Shown: piece after piece, positions 56,302-64,000 of the stretch
Layout of the letters: each line of letters opens with the position of its first letter
Numbering within the stretch: the stretch's first letter is position 1
Assembly (NCBI GenBank): GCA_018780645.1
Contig: JADMJJ010000019.1
Coordinates: 22,503-86,502 of the forward strand
Source: Burkholderiaceae bacterium
GTDB lineage: Bacteria > Pseudomonadota > Gammaproteobacteria > Burkholderiales > Burkholderiaceae_C
Direction: 5' to 3'
DNA: 64,000 bases
The notes under the pieces: model-generated
The model's database searches: none
What the model was told of the DNA's origin: nothing
Seen by the model: the letters and a program-made list of their open reading frames with translations, nothing else
Program-made: the position numbers and the translations under genes

Positions 56302-56556
56302 CGGCACAGGCACAGCCCCGCCAGCCGCCGGGCTTCAGTGCGGGGGTTGAGCCGGCCTACGGCCGGCCCAACTGCCTTGCGGTGCTCTCGCCTTGGGCCG
56401 GGCGCATAACTCGCACCCGTTCGCTGAGCTCACTAAGCTCGGACAAACGCGCCCAGTCAGTTTATCGATCCGCACGCTAACGCGTGCTGGCCCAAGCCAC
56501 TCCGCTCCTCAGCCCCGCACAGGCGCCCGTCAGCTGACGGGGCTGTGCCTGCGCGG
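56302..56556. repeat. Palindrome-rich intergenic repeat bounded by inverted CAGGCACAGCCCCG
   Basis: Occupies most of the 329-bp convergent gap between acnA and the aldehyde dehydrogenase gene. The outer arms are a perfect 14-bp inverted repeat (56307-56320 / 56538-56551), extending imperfectly both ways. Nested inside are GCCGGCC/GGCCGGC (56351-56367), CTTGGGCC (56392-56399) / GGCCCAAG (56489-56496) and GCACGC/GCGTGC (56472-56487). No ORF is credible. The composition resembles the dispersed intergenic repeats of comamonad-type genomes, an inference from memory that a genome-wide search would settle. Confidence 0.55.
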
Positions 56557-56611
56557 AATCAGGGTGGCGTGGCAAGAGTGGTTTGCCACCCCGCAGCTCA
56601 TCAAGCAAGAC

Positions 56612-58132
56612 TCAAAAGAACCCCAGCTTGTCCGGCGAATAGCTGACCAGCAGGTTCTTGGTCTGCTGGTAGTGGTCCAGCATCATCTTGTGGGTCTCGC
56701 GGCCGATGCCGGACTCCTTGTAGCCGCCGAAGGTCGCGTGGGCCGGATAGGCGTGGTAGCAGTTGGTCCAGACGCGGCCGGCCTGGATGCCGCGGCCGAA
56801 GCGGTAGGCGCGACTGCCATCGCGGGTCCAGACGCCGGCGCCCAGGCCATAGGGCGTGTCATTGGCGATCTGCATCGCCTCGGCCTCGTCCTTGAAGGTG
56901 GTCACGGCCAGCACCGGGCCGAAGATCTCTTCGCGGAAGATGCGCATCTGGTTATTGCCCTGGAACAGCGTCGGCTGGATGTAGTAGCCGCCGGCCAGAT
57001 CGCCGGGCAGCTGCGCGCGGTCGCCGCCGATCAAGAGCTTGGCGCCCTCCGCCTTGCCCACGGCCATATAGGTCATGATCTTGTCCATCTGCATGGCCGA
57101 GGCCTGGGCGCCCATCATCGTCTCGGTGTCCAGCGGGCTGCCCTGCTTGATGGCGGCCACGCGCTTGATCGCGCGCTCGATGAAGCGGTCGTAGATCGAT
57201 TCCTGGATCAGCGCGCGCGACGGACAGGTGCAGACCTCGCCCTGGTTGAAGGCGAAAAGCACCAGACCCTCGATCGCCTTGTCGAGGAAGGCATCGTCGG
57301 CCGCGGCCACGTCCTCGAAGAAGATATTGGGGCTCTTGCCGCCCAGCTCCAGAGTGGCCGGAATCAGGTTGGTCGCCGCCGCCTGGGCGATCACGCGACC
57401 GGTAGCCGTCGAGCCGGTGAAGGCGATCTTGGCAATGCGCTTGCTCTCGGCGAGCGGCATGCCGGCCTCGCGACCGTAGCCGTTGACGATGTTCAGCACG
57501 CCCGGGGGCAGCAGGTCGGCGATCAGCTCGGCCATCACCACGATACTGATCGGTGTGCTCTCGGCCGGCTTGAGCACCACGCAGTTGCCCGCGCCTATGG
57601 CCGGTGCCAGCTTCCAGGCCGCCATCAGCAGCGGGAAGTTCCAGGGAATGATCTGGCCGACGACGCCCAGCGGCTCGTGGAAGTGGTAGGCCACCGTGTT
57701 CTCGTCGATCTGGCTCAGCGCGCCTTCTTGAGCGCGCAGGCAGCCGGCGAAGTAGCGGAAGTGGTCGACGGTCAGCGGCACGTCGGCATTCAGCGTCTCG
57801 CGCATAGGCTTGCCGTTGTCCACCGTCTCGGCATAGGCCAGCATCTCGATGTTCTGCTCCAGCCGGTCGGCAATCTTGAGCAGGATATTGGCGCGCTCGC
57901 CGGCCGCCGTGCGGCCCCATTGCGGCGCGGCCTTGTGGGCGGCGTCCAGCGCGAGCTCGATATCCTCGGCGCCGGAGCGGGCGGCCTGTGTGTAGGCCTT
58001 GCCGGTGATAGGCGTGATGACGTCGAAGTACTGACCCTTGACCGGGGGCACGAAGCGGCCACCAATGAAGTTGTCGTAGCGGGCCTTGTACTGGACCTTG
58101 GCCTCGGGGGTGTTCGGGTTGGCGTAAAGCAT
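56612..58132 (-). CDS. NAD-dependent aldehyde dehydrogenase, AcoD/ExaC/AdhA type
   Basis: A 506-aa cytoplasmic enzyme oxidising acetaldehyde or related short aldehydes to acids. NAD binding is in FTGSTATG, catalytic Glu is in [15 protein letters not shown], and catalytic Cys is in [14 protein letters not shown]; the CTC form is typical of the ExaC/AcoD group. Length is typical. ATG 58132 has GGAG upstream. It is transcribed from a sigma-54-type promoter (58186-58201) and lies divergent from an AcoR-like activator, the usual arrangement for ethanol/acetoin-induced aldehyde dehydrogenases. Confidence 0.95.
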   Translation of the reverse strand: MLYANPNTPEAKVQYKARYDNFIGGRFVPPVKGQYFDVITPITGKAYTQAARSGAEDIELALDAAHKAAPQWGRTAAGERANILLKIADRLEQNIEMLAYAETVDNGKPMRETLNADVPLTVDHFRYFAGCLRAQEGALSQIDENTVAYHFHEPLGVVGQIIPWNFPLLMAAWKLAPAIGAGNCVVLKPAESTPISIVVMAELIADLLPPGVLNIVNGYGREAGMPLAESKRIAKIAFTGSTATGRVIAQAAATNLIPATLELGGKSPNIFFEDVAAADDAFLDKAIEGLVLFAFNQGEVCTCPSRALIQESIYDRFIERAIKRVAAIKQGSPLDTETMMGAQASAMQMDKIMTYMAVGKAEGAKLLIGGDRAQLPGDLAGGYYIQPTLFQGNNQMRIFREEIFGPVLAVTTFKDEAEAMQIANDTPYGLGAGVWTRDGSRAYRFGRGIQAGRVWTNCYHAYPAHATFGGYKESGIGRETHKMMLDHYQQTKNLLVSYSPDKLGFF

Positions 58133-58185
58133 GGTTGTTCTGTCTCCGTGGGTTGATTTGTGCAGGGTTGCCCCTGCCCGCCCTT

Positions 58186-58201
58186 CGCACGGCCTGTGCC
58201 A
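58186..58201 (-). promoter_or_regulatory. Sigma-54 (-24/-12) promoter of the aldehyde dehydrogenase gene
   Basis: On the minus strand TGGCAC-AGGCC-GTGCG matches TGGCAC-N5-TTGCW at 9 of 11 informative positions, with GG and GC correctly 10 bp apart. The predicted start is near 58175, giving a ~43-nt leader. Confidence 0.75.
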
Positions 58202-58263
58202 GCCCGGTTCGGCCTGAAAAGCGGCCGTTCGCGGCGCAAACCGGCGGCAAATCCGGCTTTGCC

Positions 58264-58312
58264 CTGTCACCGCACTGTCCCGTGGCGCGGCACTGTCACG
58301 AAAGAGGACAGT
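58264..58312. promoter_or_regulatory. Putative enhancer sites for the AcoR-like activator
   Basis: ACTGTC-N9-GACAGT (58292-58312) is a perfect dyad centred about 127 bp upstream of the predicted start. Two further CTGTC half-sites are at 58264-58268 and 58275-58279. Position and repetition fit sigma-54 activator binding; the assignment to this activator is inferred. Confidence 0.5.
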
Positions 58313-58406
58313 CAGCTGCGCTGTTTATGCTCAAACGCTTGCGGGGCTGCGGCCCGCCCTTAAGCTGCACCACAAAGCAAAAGCTATTCGCCATCTGGAG
58401 ACAACC

Positions 58407-60335
<1,929 letters not shown>

Positions 60336-60341
60336 AAAGTT

Positions 60342-61049
60342 TCAGCGGCGTGGCAGCTGCACCGGCTCGGCCAGATCCTCGACGCTCAGGCCCTGCTGGG
60401 CCAGCAGCGCCTGCAGCGCCGGCAGCAAGGGGCCCAGGCGCTCGTCGATGGCGTCGCGCACCGTGTCCACGAAGACTTGCGTCTGGCGCTCGATCTCGAT
60501 GTTCAGGCTGGCGCCCTCGGCCTTGTCGCCGAAGGTGGTCATGCGCAAGGTCTCGGGAATCAGCCAGACCTCGAACCAACCCGCCTTGCGATCGGCCTCG
60601 GCCACCGTCAGGCTCGCGCCGTTGATGGCGATATAGCCCTTGGCGAAGATATAGCGCATCCAGCGCGGCGGCACGGCGATGCGCAGCACATGGTTGTTCT
60701 CGGGGCGGCGGATCTCGCGAATAGTGCCCATGAAATCCACATGGCCCGACAGCGGATGGCCGCCGATCTCGGCGCCGTCCCGCGCGGCCCGTTCGACGTT
60801 CAGGGGGCTGCCCTGGACCAGCCCGGCCAGGGTGGTCAGCGACAGGCTTTGCTGCATCACGTCAAAGTCGGCCCGCTCACCCTCGTGCAGGGCGGTCACG
60901 GTCAGGCAGACGCCGTCGCAGGACACACTGGCGCCAATCTCCAGCCCGCTGCAAAAGCCCGGCGGGAATTGCAGCGTGAAGCTGCGCAGGCCGGGGCGGT
61001 CGATGATGGCGGCCACGCTGGCCACGCCTTGAACAATGCCGGTGAACAT
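60342..61049 (-). CDS. ribE: Riboflavin synthase (alpha chain)
   Basis: A 235-aa enzyme dismutating two 6,7-dimethyl-8-ribityllumazines to riboflavin. The N-terminus MFTGIVQGVASV is diagnostic, and the two lumazine-binding repeats are visible (VSCDGVCLTVTAL and IAINGASLTVAEAD; GGHPLSGHVDFMG for the second half). It is ~20 residues longer than the E. coli enzyme, with a Leu/Gln-rich C-terminal extension. It is convergent with the AcoR-like gene with a 6-bp gap and stands alone, not in a rib operon. Confidence 0.94.
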   Translation of the reverse strand: MFTGIVQGVASVAAIIDRPGLRSFTLQFPPGFCSGLEIGASVSCDGVCLTVTALHEGERADFDVMQQSLSLTTLAGLVQGSPLNVERAARDGAEIGGHPLSGHVDFMGTIREIRRPENNHVLRIAVPPRWMRYIFAKGYIAINGASLTVAEADRKAGWFEVWLIPETLRMTTFGDKAEGASLNIEIERQTQVFVDTVRDAIDERLGPLLPALQALLAQQGLSVEDLAEPVQLPRR

Positions 61050-61086
61050 GAGACGACTGAACTCGAATGCGGTGAAGCCGGCCAGC

Positions 61087-62289
61087 TTACCAGCTGACCT
61101 CGCGCTCCGGCGTCGAGCCGATCTTGTGGATGGACAGGTCGGCGCCCTCGAACTCCTCCTCCTGGCTCAGGCGCAGGCCCACCACCTTCTTCAGCAGGCC
61201 GTAGACCAGCAATCCGCCGGCAAAGGCCCAGACCACGCCGGCCAGCGTGCCCAGCAGCTGGGACCACAGGCTGACGCCGCCGATGCCACCCAGCGCCGAC
61301 TGGCCGAAGATGCCGCAGGCAATGCCGCCCCAGGCGCCGCACAGGCCGTGCAGCGGCCACACGCCCAGCACGTCGTCGATCTTCCAGCGGTTCTGCGTCA
61401 GCGTGAACAGCTTGACGAAGATGAAGCCGGCCACGCCGCCGACGACCAGCGCGCCGACCGGGTGCATCAGGTCCGAGCCGGCGCAGACGGCCACCAGGCC
61501 GGCCAGCGGGCCGTTGTAGGCAAAGCCCGGGTCGTTGCGGCCCAGCAGCGTGGCCACCAGGGTGCCGCCAACCATGGCCATCAAGGAGTTGACGGCCACG
61601 AGGCCACTGAGCTTGTCCAGCGTTTGTGCGCTCATCACATTGAAACCGAACCAGCCCACGGCCAGCACCCAGGCGCCCAGCGCCAGAAAGGGGATGCTCG
61701 ACGGCGGATGGGCGCTGATGGCGCCGTCCTTGCGGTAGCGGTTCAGCCGCGGACCCAGCAGCAGCACGGCCGCCAGGCCTATCCAGCCACCCACCGCGTG
61801 GACGACGACGCTGCCGGCAAAGTCATGAAACTCGGCGCCGAACTGCGCTTTCAGCCAGGGCTGGAAGCCAAAGGCCTGGTTCCAGGCCAGGCCCTCGAAG
61901 ACCGGATAGATCAGGCCGACGATCACCGCTGTGGCCGCCAACTGCGGGCCGAAGCGGGCCCGCTCGGCGATGCCGCCGGAGACGATGGCCGGAATCGCCG
62001 CCGCAAAGGTCAGCAGAAAGAAGAACTTCACCAGCTCGTAGCCGTTCTTGGCCGCCAGCGCCTCGGCGCCGGTGAAGAAGTGGGTGCCGTAGGCCACCGT
62101 GTAGCCGATCAGGAAGTAGGCGACGGTGGACACGGCAAAGTCCACCAGTATCTTGACCAGGGCATTGACCTGGTTCTTCTTGCGCACGGTGCCCAGCTCC
62201 AGAAAGGCAAAGCCCGCGTGCATGGCCAGCACCATGATGGCGCCGAGCAAGATAAAGAGCGCATCGGCGCCCTGCTTGAAGTTCTCCAC
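61087..62289 (-). CDS. amt: Ammonium transporter
   Basis: A 400-aa inner-membrane channel protein with 11 hydrophobic segments. Family blocks are DALFILLGAIMVLAMHAGFAFLE, DFAGSVVVHAVGGWIGLAAV (pore His) and HGLCGAWGGIACGIF (second pore His). GTG 62289 (VENFKQGAD) is chosen because AAAGGA lies 5 bp upstream and the longer frame starts with Arg/Cys-rich non-membrane sequence. No glnK is adjacent. It has a sigma-54 promoter and tandem NtrC-like sites, so expression should rise under nitrogen limitation. Confidence 0.93.
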   Translation of the reverse strand: MENFKQGADALFILLGAIMVLAMHAGFAFLELGTVRKKNQVNALVKILVDFAVSTVAYFLIGYTVAYGTHFFTGAEALAAKNGYELVKFFFLLTFAAAIPAIVSGGIAERARFGPQLAATAVIVGLIYPVFEGLAWNQAFGFQPWLKAQFGAEFHDFAGSVVVHAVGGWIGLAAVLLLGPRLNRYRKDGAISAHPPSSIPFLALGAWVLAVGWFGFNVMSAQTLDKLSGLVAVNSLMAMVGGTLVATLLGRNDPGFAYNGPLAGLVAVCAGSDLMHPVGALVVGGVAGFIFVKLFTLTQNRWKIDDVLGVWPLHGLCGAWGGIACGIFGQSALGGIGGVSLWSQLLGTLAGVVWAFAGGLLVYGLLKKVVGLRLSQEEEFEGADLSIHKIGSTPEREVSW

Positions 62290-62342
62290 GACTGTCCTTT
62301 GCTGTTGCGGCGCACCGGCATGAGGCCGGCGCGCACCAGAAC

Positions 62343-62358
62343 AGCAAGAACAGTGCCC
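62343..62358 (-). promoter_or_regulatory. Sigma-54 (-24/-12) promoter of amt
   Basis: On the minus strand GGGCAC-TGTTC-TTGCT matches TGGCAC-N5-TTGCW at 10 of 11 informative positions. The predicted start near 62332 gives a ~43-nt leader before the GTG. Confidence 0.8.
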
Positions 62359-62406
62359 AACACGGGGCGGCGAAACGGCAGGCGCACGCACCGCCATGCA
62401 GCGAAA

Positions 62407-62445
62407 CGCGCGCTGTTGGTGCGTCAAACGCACCAATATGGCGAT
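62407..62445. promoter_or_regulatory. Tandem NtrC-like binding sites upstream of amt
   Basis: Compared with TGCACC-N5-GGTGCA, site 62429-62445 keeps GCACCAA, ATGG and a G (about 12 of 17), and site 62407-62423 keeps GC, C and TGGTGC (about 9 of 17). Their centres are 22 bp apart (two turns), near -83 and -105. The strong inner halves form a 9-bp palindrome, TTGGTGCGT/ACGCACCAA (62416-62436). A weaker third site may lie at 62387-62403. Confidence 0.6.
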
Positions 62446-62455
62446 GCCGGCCGAC

Positions 62456-62812
62456 TCAGGCCCGCGGACGATGGTTGGTGAACAGCTCGTCCGAGAAGCC
62501 CACGCTCAGGCGCTCGTCGGACCAGTGCACCAGCGGTCGCTTGATCACGCTGGGCTGGGCCTGCATCAGCGCCGCGGCGCTGGCCTCATCGACCACCGCC
62601 TCGCGCGTGGCCTCGTCGAGCTTGCGCCAGGTCGTGCCGGCGCGGTTGACCAGGCGCTCCCAGCCCAGCTCGGCCATCCAGCGAGGCAGCTCGGCGGCCG
62701 GCACGCCGGCCTTCTTGTAGTCATGGAATTCATAGGGCAGGCCCTGCTGGTCCAGCCACTGGCGGGCGCGCTTGACGGTGTCGCAGTTCGGAATGCCGTA
62801 GAGCTTGATCAT
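62456..62812 (-). CDS. ArsC/Spx/YffB-family thioredoxin-fold protein
   Basis: A 118-aa reductase-fold protein. The active-site loop is YGIPNCDTVKRARQWL, with a single Cys and no CxxC. The conserved Arg block VIKRPLVHW follows, as in arsenate-reductase-related YffB/Spx proteins. No ars genes are nearby, so arsenate reduction is not implied; a glutathione- or thiol-linked role is more likely. ATG 62812 gives a normal N-terminus. Confidence 0.88.
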   Translation of the reverse strand: MIKLYGIPNCDTVKRARQWLDQQGLPYEFHDYKKAGVPAAELPRWMAELGWERLVNRAGTTWRKLDEATREAVVDEASAAALMQAQPSVIKRPLVHWSDERLSVGFSDELFTNHRPRA

Positions 62813-62924
62813 GGTGAAGGTGGGAGCAGAAGTCGCTGATGAACGGATTGTCATGCTGCACCCAATGCCCGGGCGATGGCAAGCCTTAACATTGCGCACA
62901 CTCAAGGCTGATCTCACGCGCTCC

Positions 62925-63677
62925 ATGGTTCCCTGGCTGCAAGACCCGCAAGAGCCCTTTCCGCCCACGGCCAAGGCGCTGGGCCAGGACTCCGACGCGC
63001 CGGGCCTGCTGGCCGCCGGCGGCGATTTGAGCCTGTGGCGGCTGCGCGAAGCCTATTCGCGCGGCATCTTCCCCTGGTATGGGCCGGGCCAGCCGGTGCT
63101 GTGGTGGAGCCCCGACCCCCGCATGGTGCTGCAGACGGCGCATTTCAAGCTGTCGCGCTCGCTGCGCAAGACGGTGGCCCGCTTCGCCCGCACGCCGGGC
63201 TGCGAGATCCGCGTTGATCGCGACCCCGCCGACACCATGCGCTGCTGTGCCGGCGCCCAGCGTGAGGGCCAGAATGGCACCTGGATCGTGCCCGAGATGC
63301 TGGAGGCCTATGCCGGCTGGAGCTGCGTGCACGGCATCGAGGCCTGGGTCGATGGCGAGCTGGCCGGCGGCCTGTACGGCATCTCGCTGGGCCGCATGTT
63401 CTTCGGCGAGTCGATGTTCAGCCGCCGCAGCGACGGCTCCAAGATCGCCCTGGCGGCGCTGATCTGCATGTGCCGCGAGCTGGACATTGCCTGGATAGAC
63501 TGCCAGCAGAACACCAAGCACCTGGCGTCGATGGGCGCCTTCGAGGTCACGCGCGATGAGTTTGAGCGGCATCTGGCCGAATCCGTGCCCCTGCCCGCGC
63601 CGCAGCGCTGGGCCTTCGAGCCGCGCTTGTGGCAGCATCTGGGCATCGCCCTGCCTGCTGCCTTGAACGAGCCCTAG
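62925..63677 (+). CDS. aat: Leucyl/phenylalanyl-tRNA-protein transferase
   Basis: A 250-aa enzyme of the N-degron pathway, adding Leu or Phe to N-terminal Lys/Arg of proteins for ClpS/ClpAP degradation. Family blocks are GLLAAGGDLSLWRLREAYSR, GIFPWYGPGQPVLWWSPDPR, LYGISLGRMFFGESMFSR and WIDCQQNTKHLASMGA. ATG 62925 (MVPWLQDPQ) fits the family N-terminus. The stop TAG (63675-63677) is made at the junction with the MITE-like element. Without the element the protein would read two more residues (Tyr-Pro) and stop inside the bpt start. Confidence 0.95.
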   Translation: MVPWLQDPQEPFPPTAKALGQDSDAPGLLAAGGDLSLWRLREAYSRGIFPWYGPGQPVLWWSPDPRMVLQTAHFKLSRSLRKTVARFARTPGCEIRVDRDPADTMRCCAGAQREGQNGTWIVPEMLEAYAGWSCVHGIEAWVDGELAGGLYGISLGRMFFGESMFSRRSDGSKIALAALICMCRELDIAWIDCQQNTKHLASMGAFEVTRDEFERHLAESVPLPAPQRWAFEPRLWQHLGIALPAALNEP

Positions 63678-63944
63678 GGCCTGTTAACACTACGTCTACC
63701 TGATGCGTTGCCACGAGAAAAGCCGTGAACTAGGCGCAAAACAAAACCGGGGTAGCTCCCCCGGTGAGGCTTTGCAACGACGTGCACGGCTTTTCTGGTG
63801 GCAACCCGCAGGGAACGGGGCTGGCAAGGCCCATGTCGTCGTTGGACTCCTCACCCAGACGGCCAGTCTGGGCTTCGTCGTCCGCCTAGACCTGGGCCTT
63901 GCCAGCCCCGTTCGCACAGGTGGACGTAGTGTTAACAGGCCCTA
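63675..63944. mobile_element. MITE-like element with 26-bp terminal inverted repeats and two internal hairpins
   Basis: Ends 63675-63700 and 63919-63944 are inverted copies with one mismatch (core GGGCCTGTTAACACTA). The bases just outside the GGGCC...GGCCC ends are TA on both sides, the expected target duplication. Internal arm 1 pairs 63707-63727 with 63785-63805 (20 of 21) and contains ACCGGGG/CCCCGGT. Internal arm 2 pairs 63814-63832 with 63894-63912 (19 of 19) and contains CCCAGAC/GTCTGGG. There is no transposase or credible ORF, so it would be a non-autonomous element mobilised elsewhere, or a structured RNA cassette. Confidence 0.85.
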
Positions 63945-63947
63945 TCC

Positions 63948-64000
63948 GTGACGCATCCGAAAGAGCTTCCGCTGTCATCCCTGCAGTTCTATGCCACGGC
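63948..64000 (+). CDS. bpt: Aspartate/glutamate leucyltransferase (Bpt/Ate family), 5' end only
   Basis: The first 17 codons from GTG 63948 read VTHPKELPLSSLQFYAT, the N-terminus typical of betaproteobacterial Bpt (arginyl-transferase-related). Bpt adds Leu to N-terminal Asp/Glu in the same N-degron pathway as Aat. The gene runs off the right edge. Its start lies 4 bp after the MITE-like element. SD-like sequence is weak (AGG in the element's end). Confidence 0.8.
   Translation, partial: MTHPKELPLSSLQFYAT

Noticed and set aside
62416..62436. 9-bp palindrome downstream of the ArsC-family gene as a terminator
   Set aside because: No T-run follows, and both halves fit better as inner half-sites of tandem NtrC-like sites upstream of amt.
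62456..62812. Arsenate reductase (arsC) annotation
   Set aside because: Single-Cys YffB/Spx-like sequence with no ars neighbours; only the fold family is supported.
63703..63951. 82-codon open frame inside the MITE-like element
   Set aside because: It consists of inverted-repeat sequence, has no SD, and shows no protein-family features.

Overview
This is a 64-kb chromosomal stretch of a high-GC betaproteobacterium, most likely Burkholderiales of the Rubrivivax/Roseateles/Sphaerotilus type. That placement is inferred from gene content and order (map-glnD, aat-bpt, MnmH, a PEP-CTERM protein, ProQ/FinO, NdvB-type cyclic glucan synthase, PHB depolymerase family, AcoR/AcoD-like pair) and from protein sequences typical of that order. 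There is no prophage, CRISPR array, rRNA or complete insertion sequence. The one RNA gene is tRNA-Ala(CGC).

Layout. 1-10.5 kb is housekeeping: the 5' part of purL on the minus strand, a soluble TPR-histidine kinase, map, glnD and mnmH/selU, then an unknown 189-aa protein. 10.5-13 kb holds a minus-strand rubrerythrin / Fe-S oxidoreductase / DUF3501 operon. 13-22.5 kb is a mixed set: esterase, epimerase-like protein, tRNA-Ala with its terminator, diguanylate cyclase, PHB-depolymerase-family esterase, RHH regulator, Cys/Met-metabolism PLP enzyme, solute-binding protein, TPR-methyltransferase and an exported dienelactone hydrolase. 22.7-32.7 kb is a 2916-aa cyclic beta-1,2-glucan synthase overlapping a CPA1 antiporter. 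32.7-41.6 kb carries a PEP-CTERM protein and an envelope/stress set: DUF1328, ferritin-like, cardiolipin synthase-like, AI-2E, YihY, AsmA, a Cys-repeat protein and a BON lipoprotein.

41.7-51.2 kb is a self-contained D-amino-acid / N-acyl-D-amino-acid (or D-peptide) utilisation locus. It has ridA divergent from an oligopeptide ABC transporter (five genes), a D-amino-acid deaminase-like PLP enzyme, an RpiR regulator and an N-acyl-D-amino-acid deacylase. Two identical 15-bp palindromes in the divergent promoter are good candidate RpiR operators. 51.2-56.3 kb holds proQ, two small unknowns, a DoxX protein and acnA. 56.6-60.3 kb is an AcoD/ExaC-type aldehyde dehydrogenase with a sigma-54 promoter, divergent from an AcoR-like activator. 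60.3-64 kb is ribE, amt (sigma-54 promoter plus tandem NtrC-like sites), an ArsC/Spx-family protein, aat and the start of bpt.

The most unusual structure is a 270-bp MITE-like element at 63675-63944. It has 26-bp terminal inverted repeats, a TA duplication and two long internal hairpins, and it lies exactly at the aat stop codon. Removing the element and one TA restores an aat-bpt GTGA overlap. Other points worth checking are a 9-mer (CTGTAGGAC) found four times, each time ahead of an envelope/stress gene, and a palindrome-rich, probably dispersed repeat between acnA and the aldehyde dehydrogenase gene.
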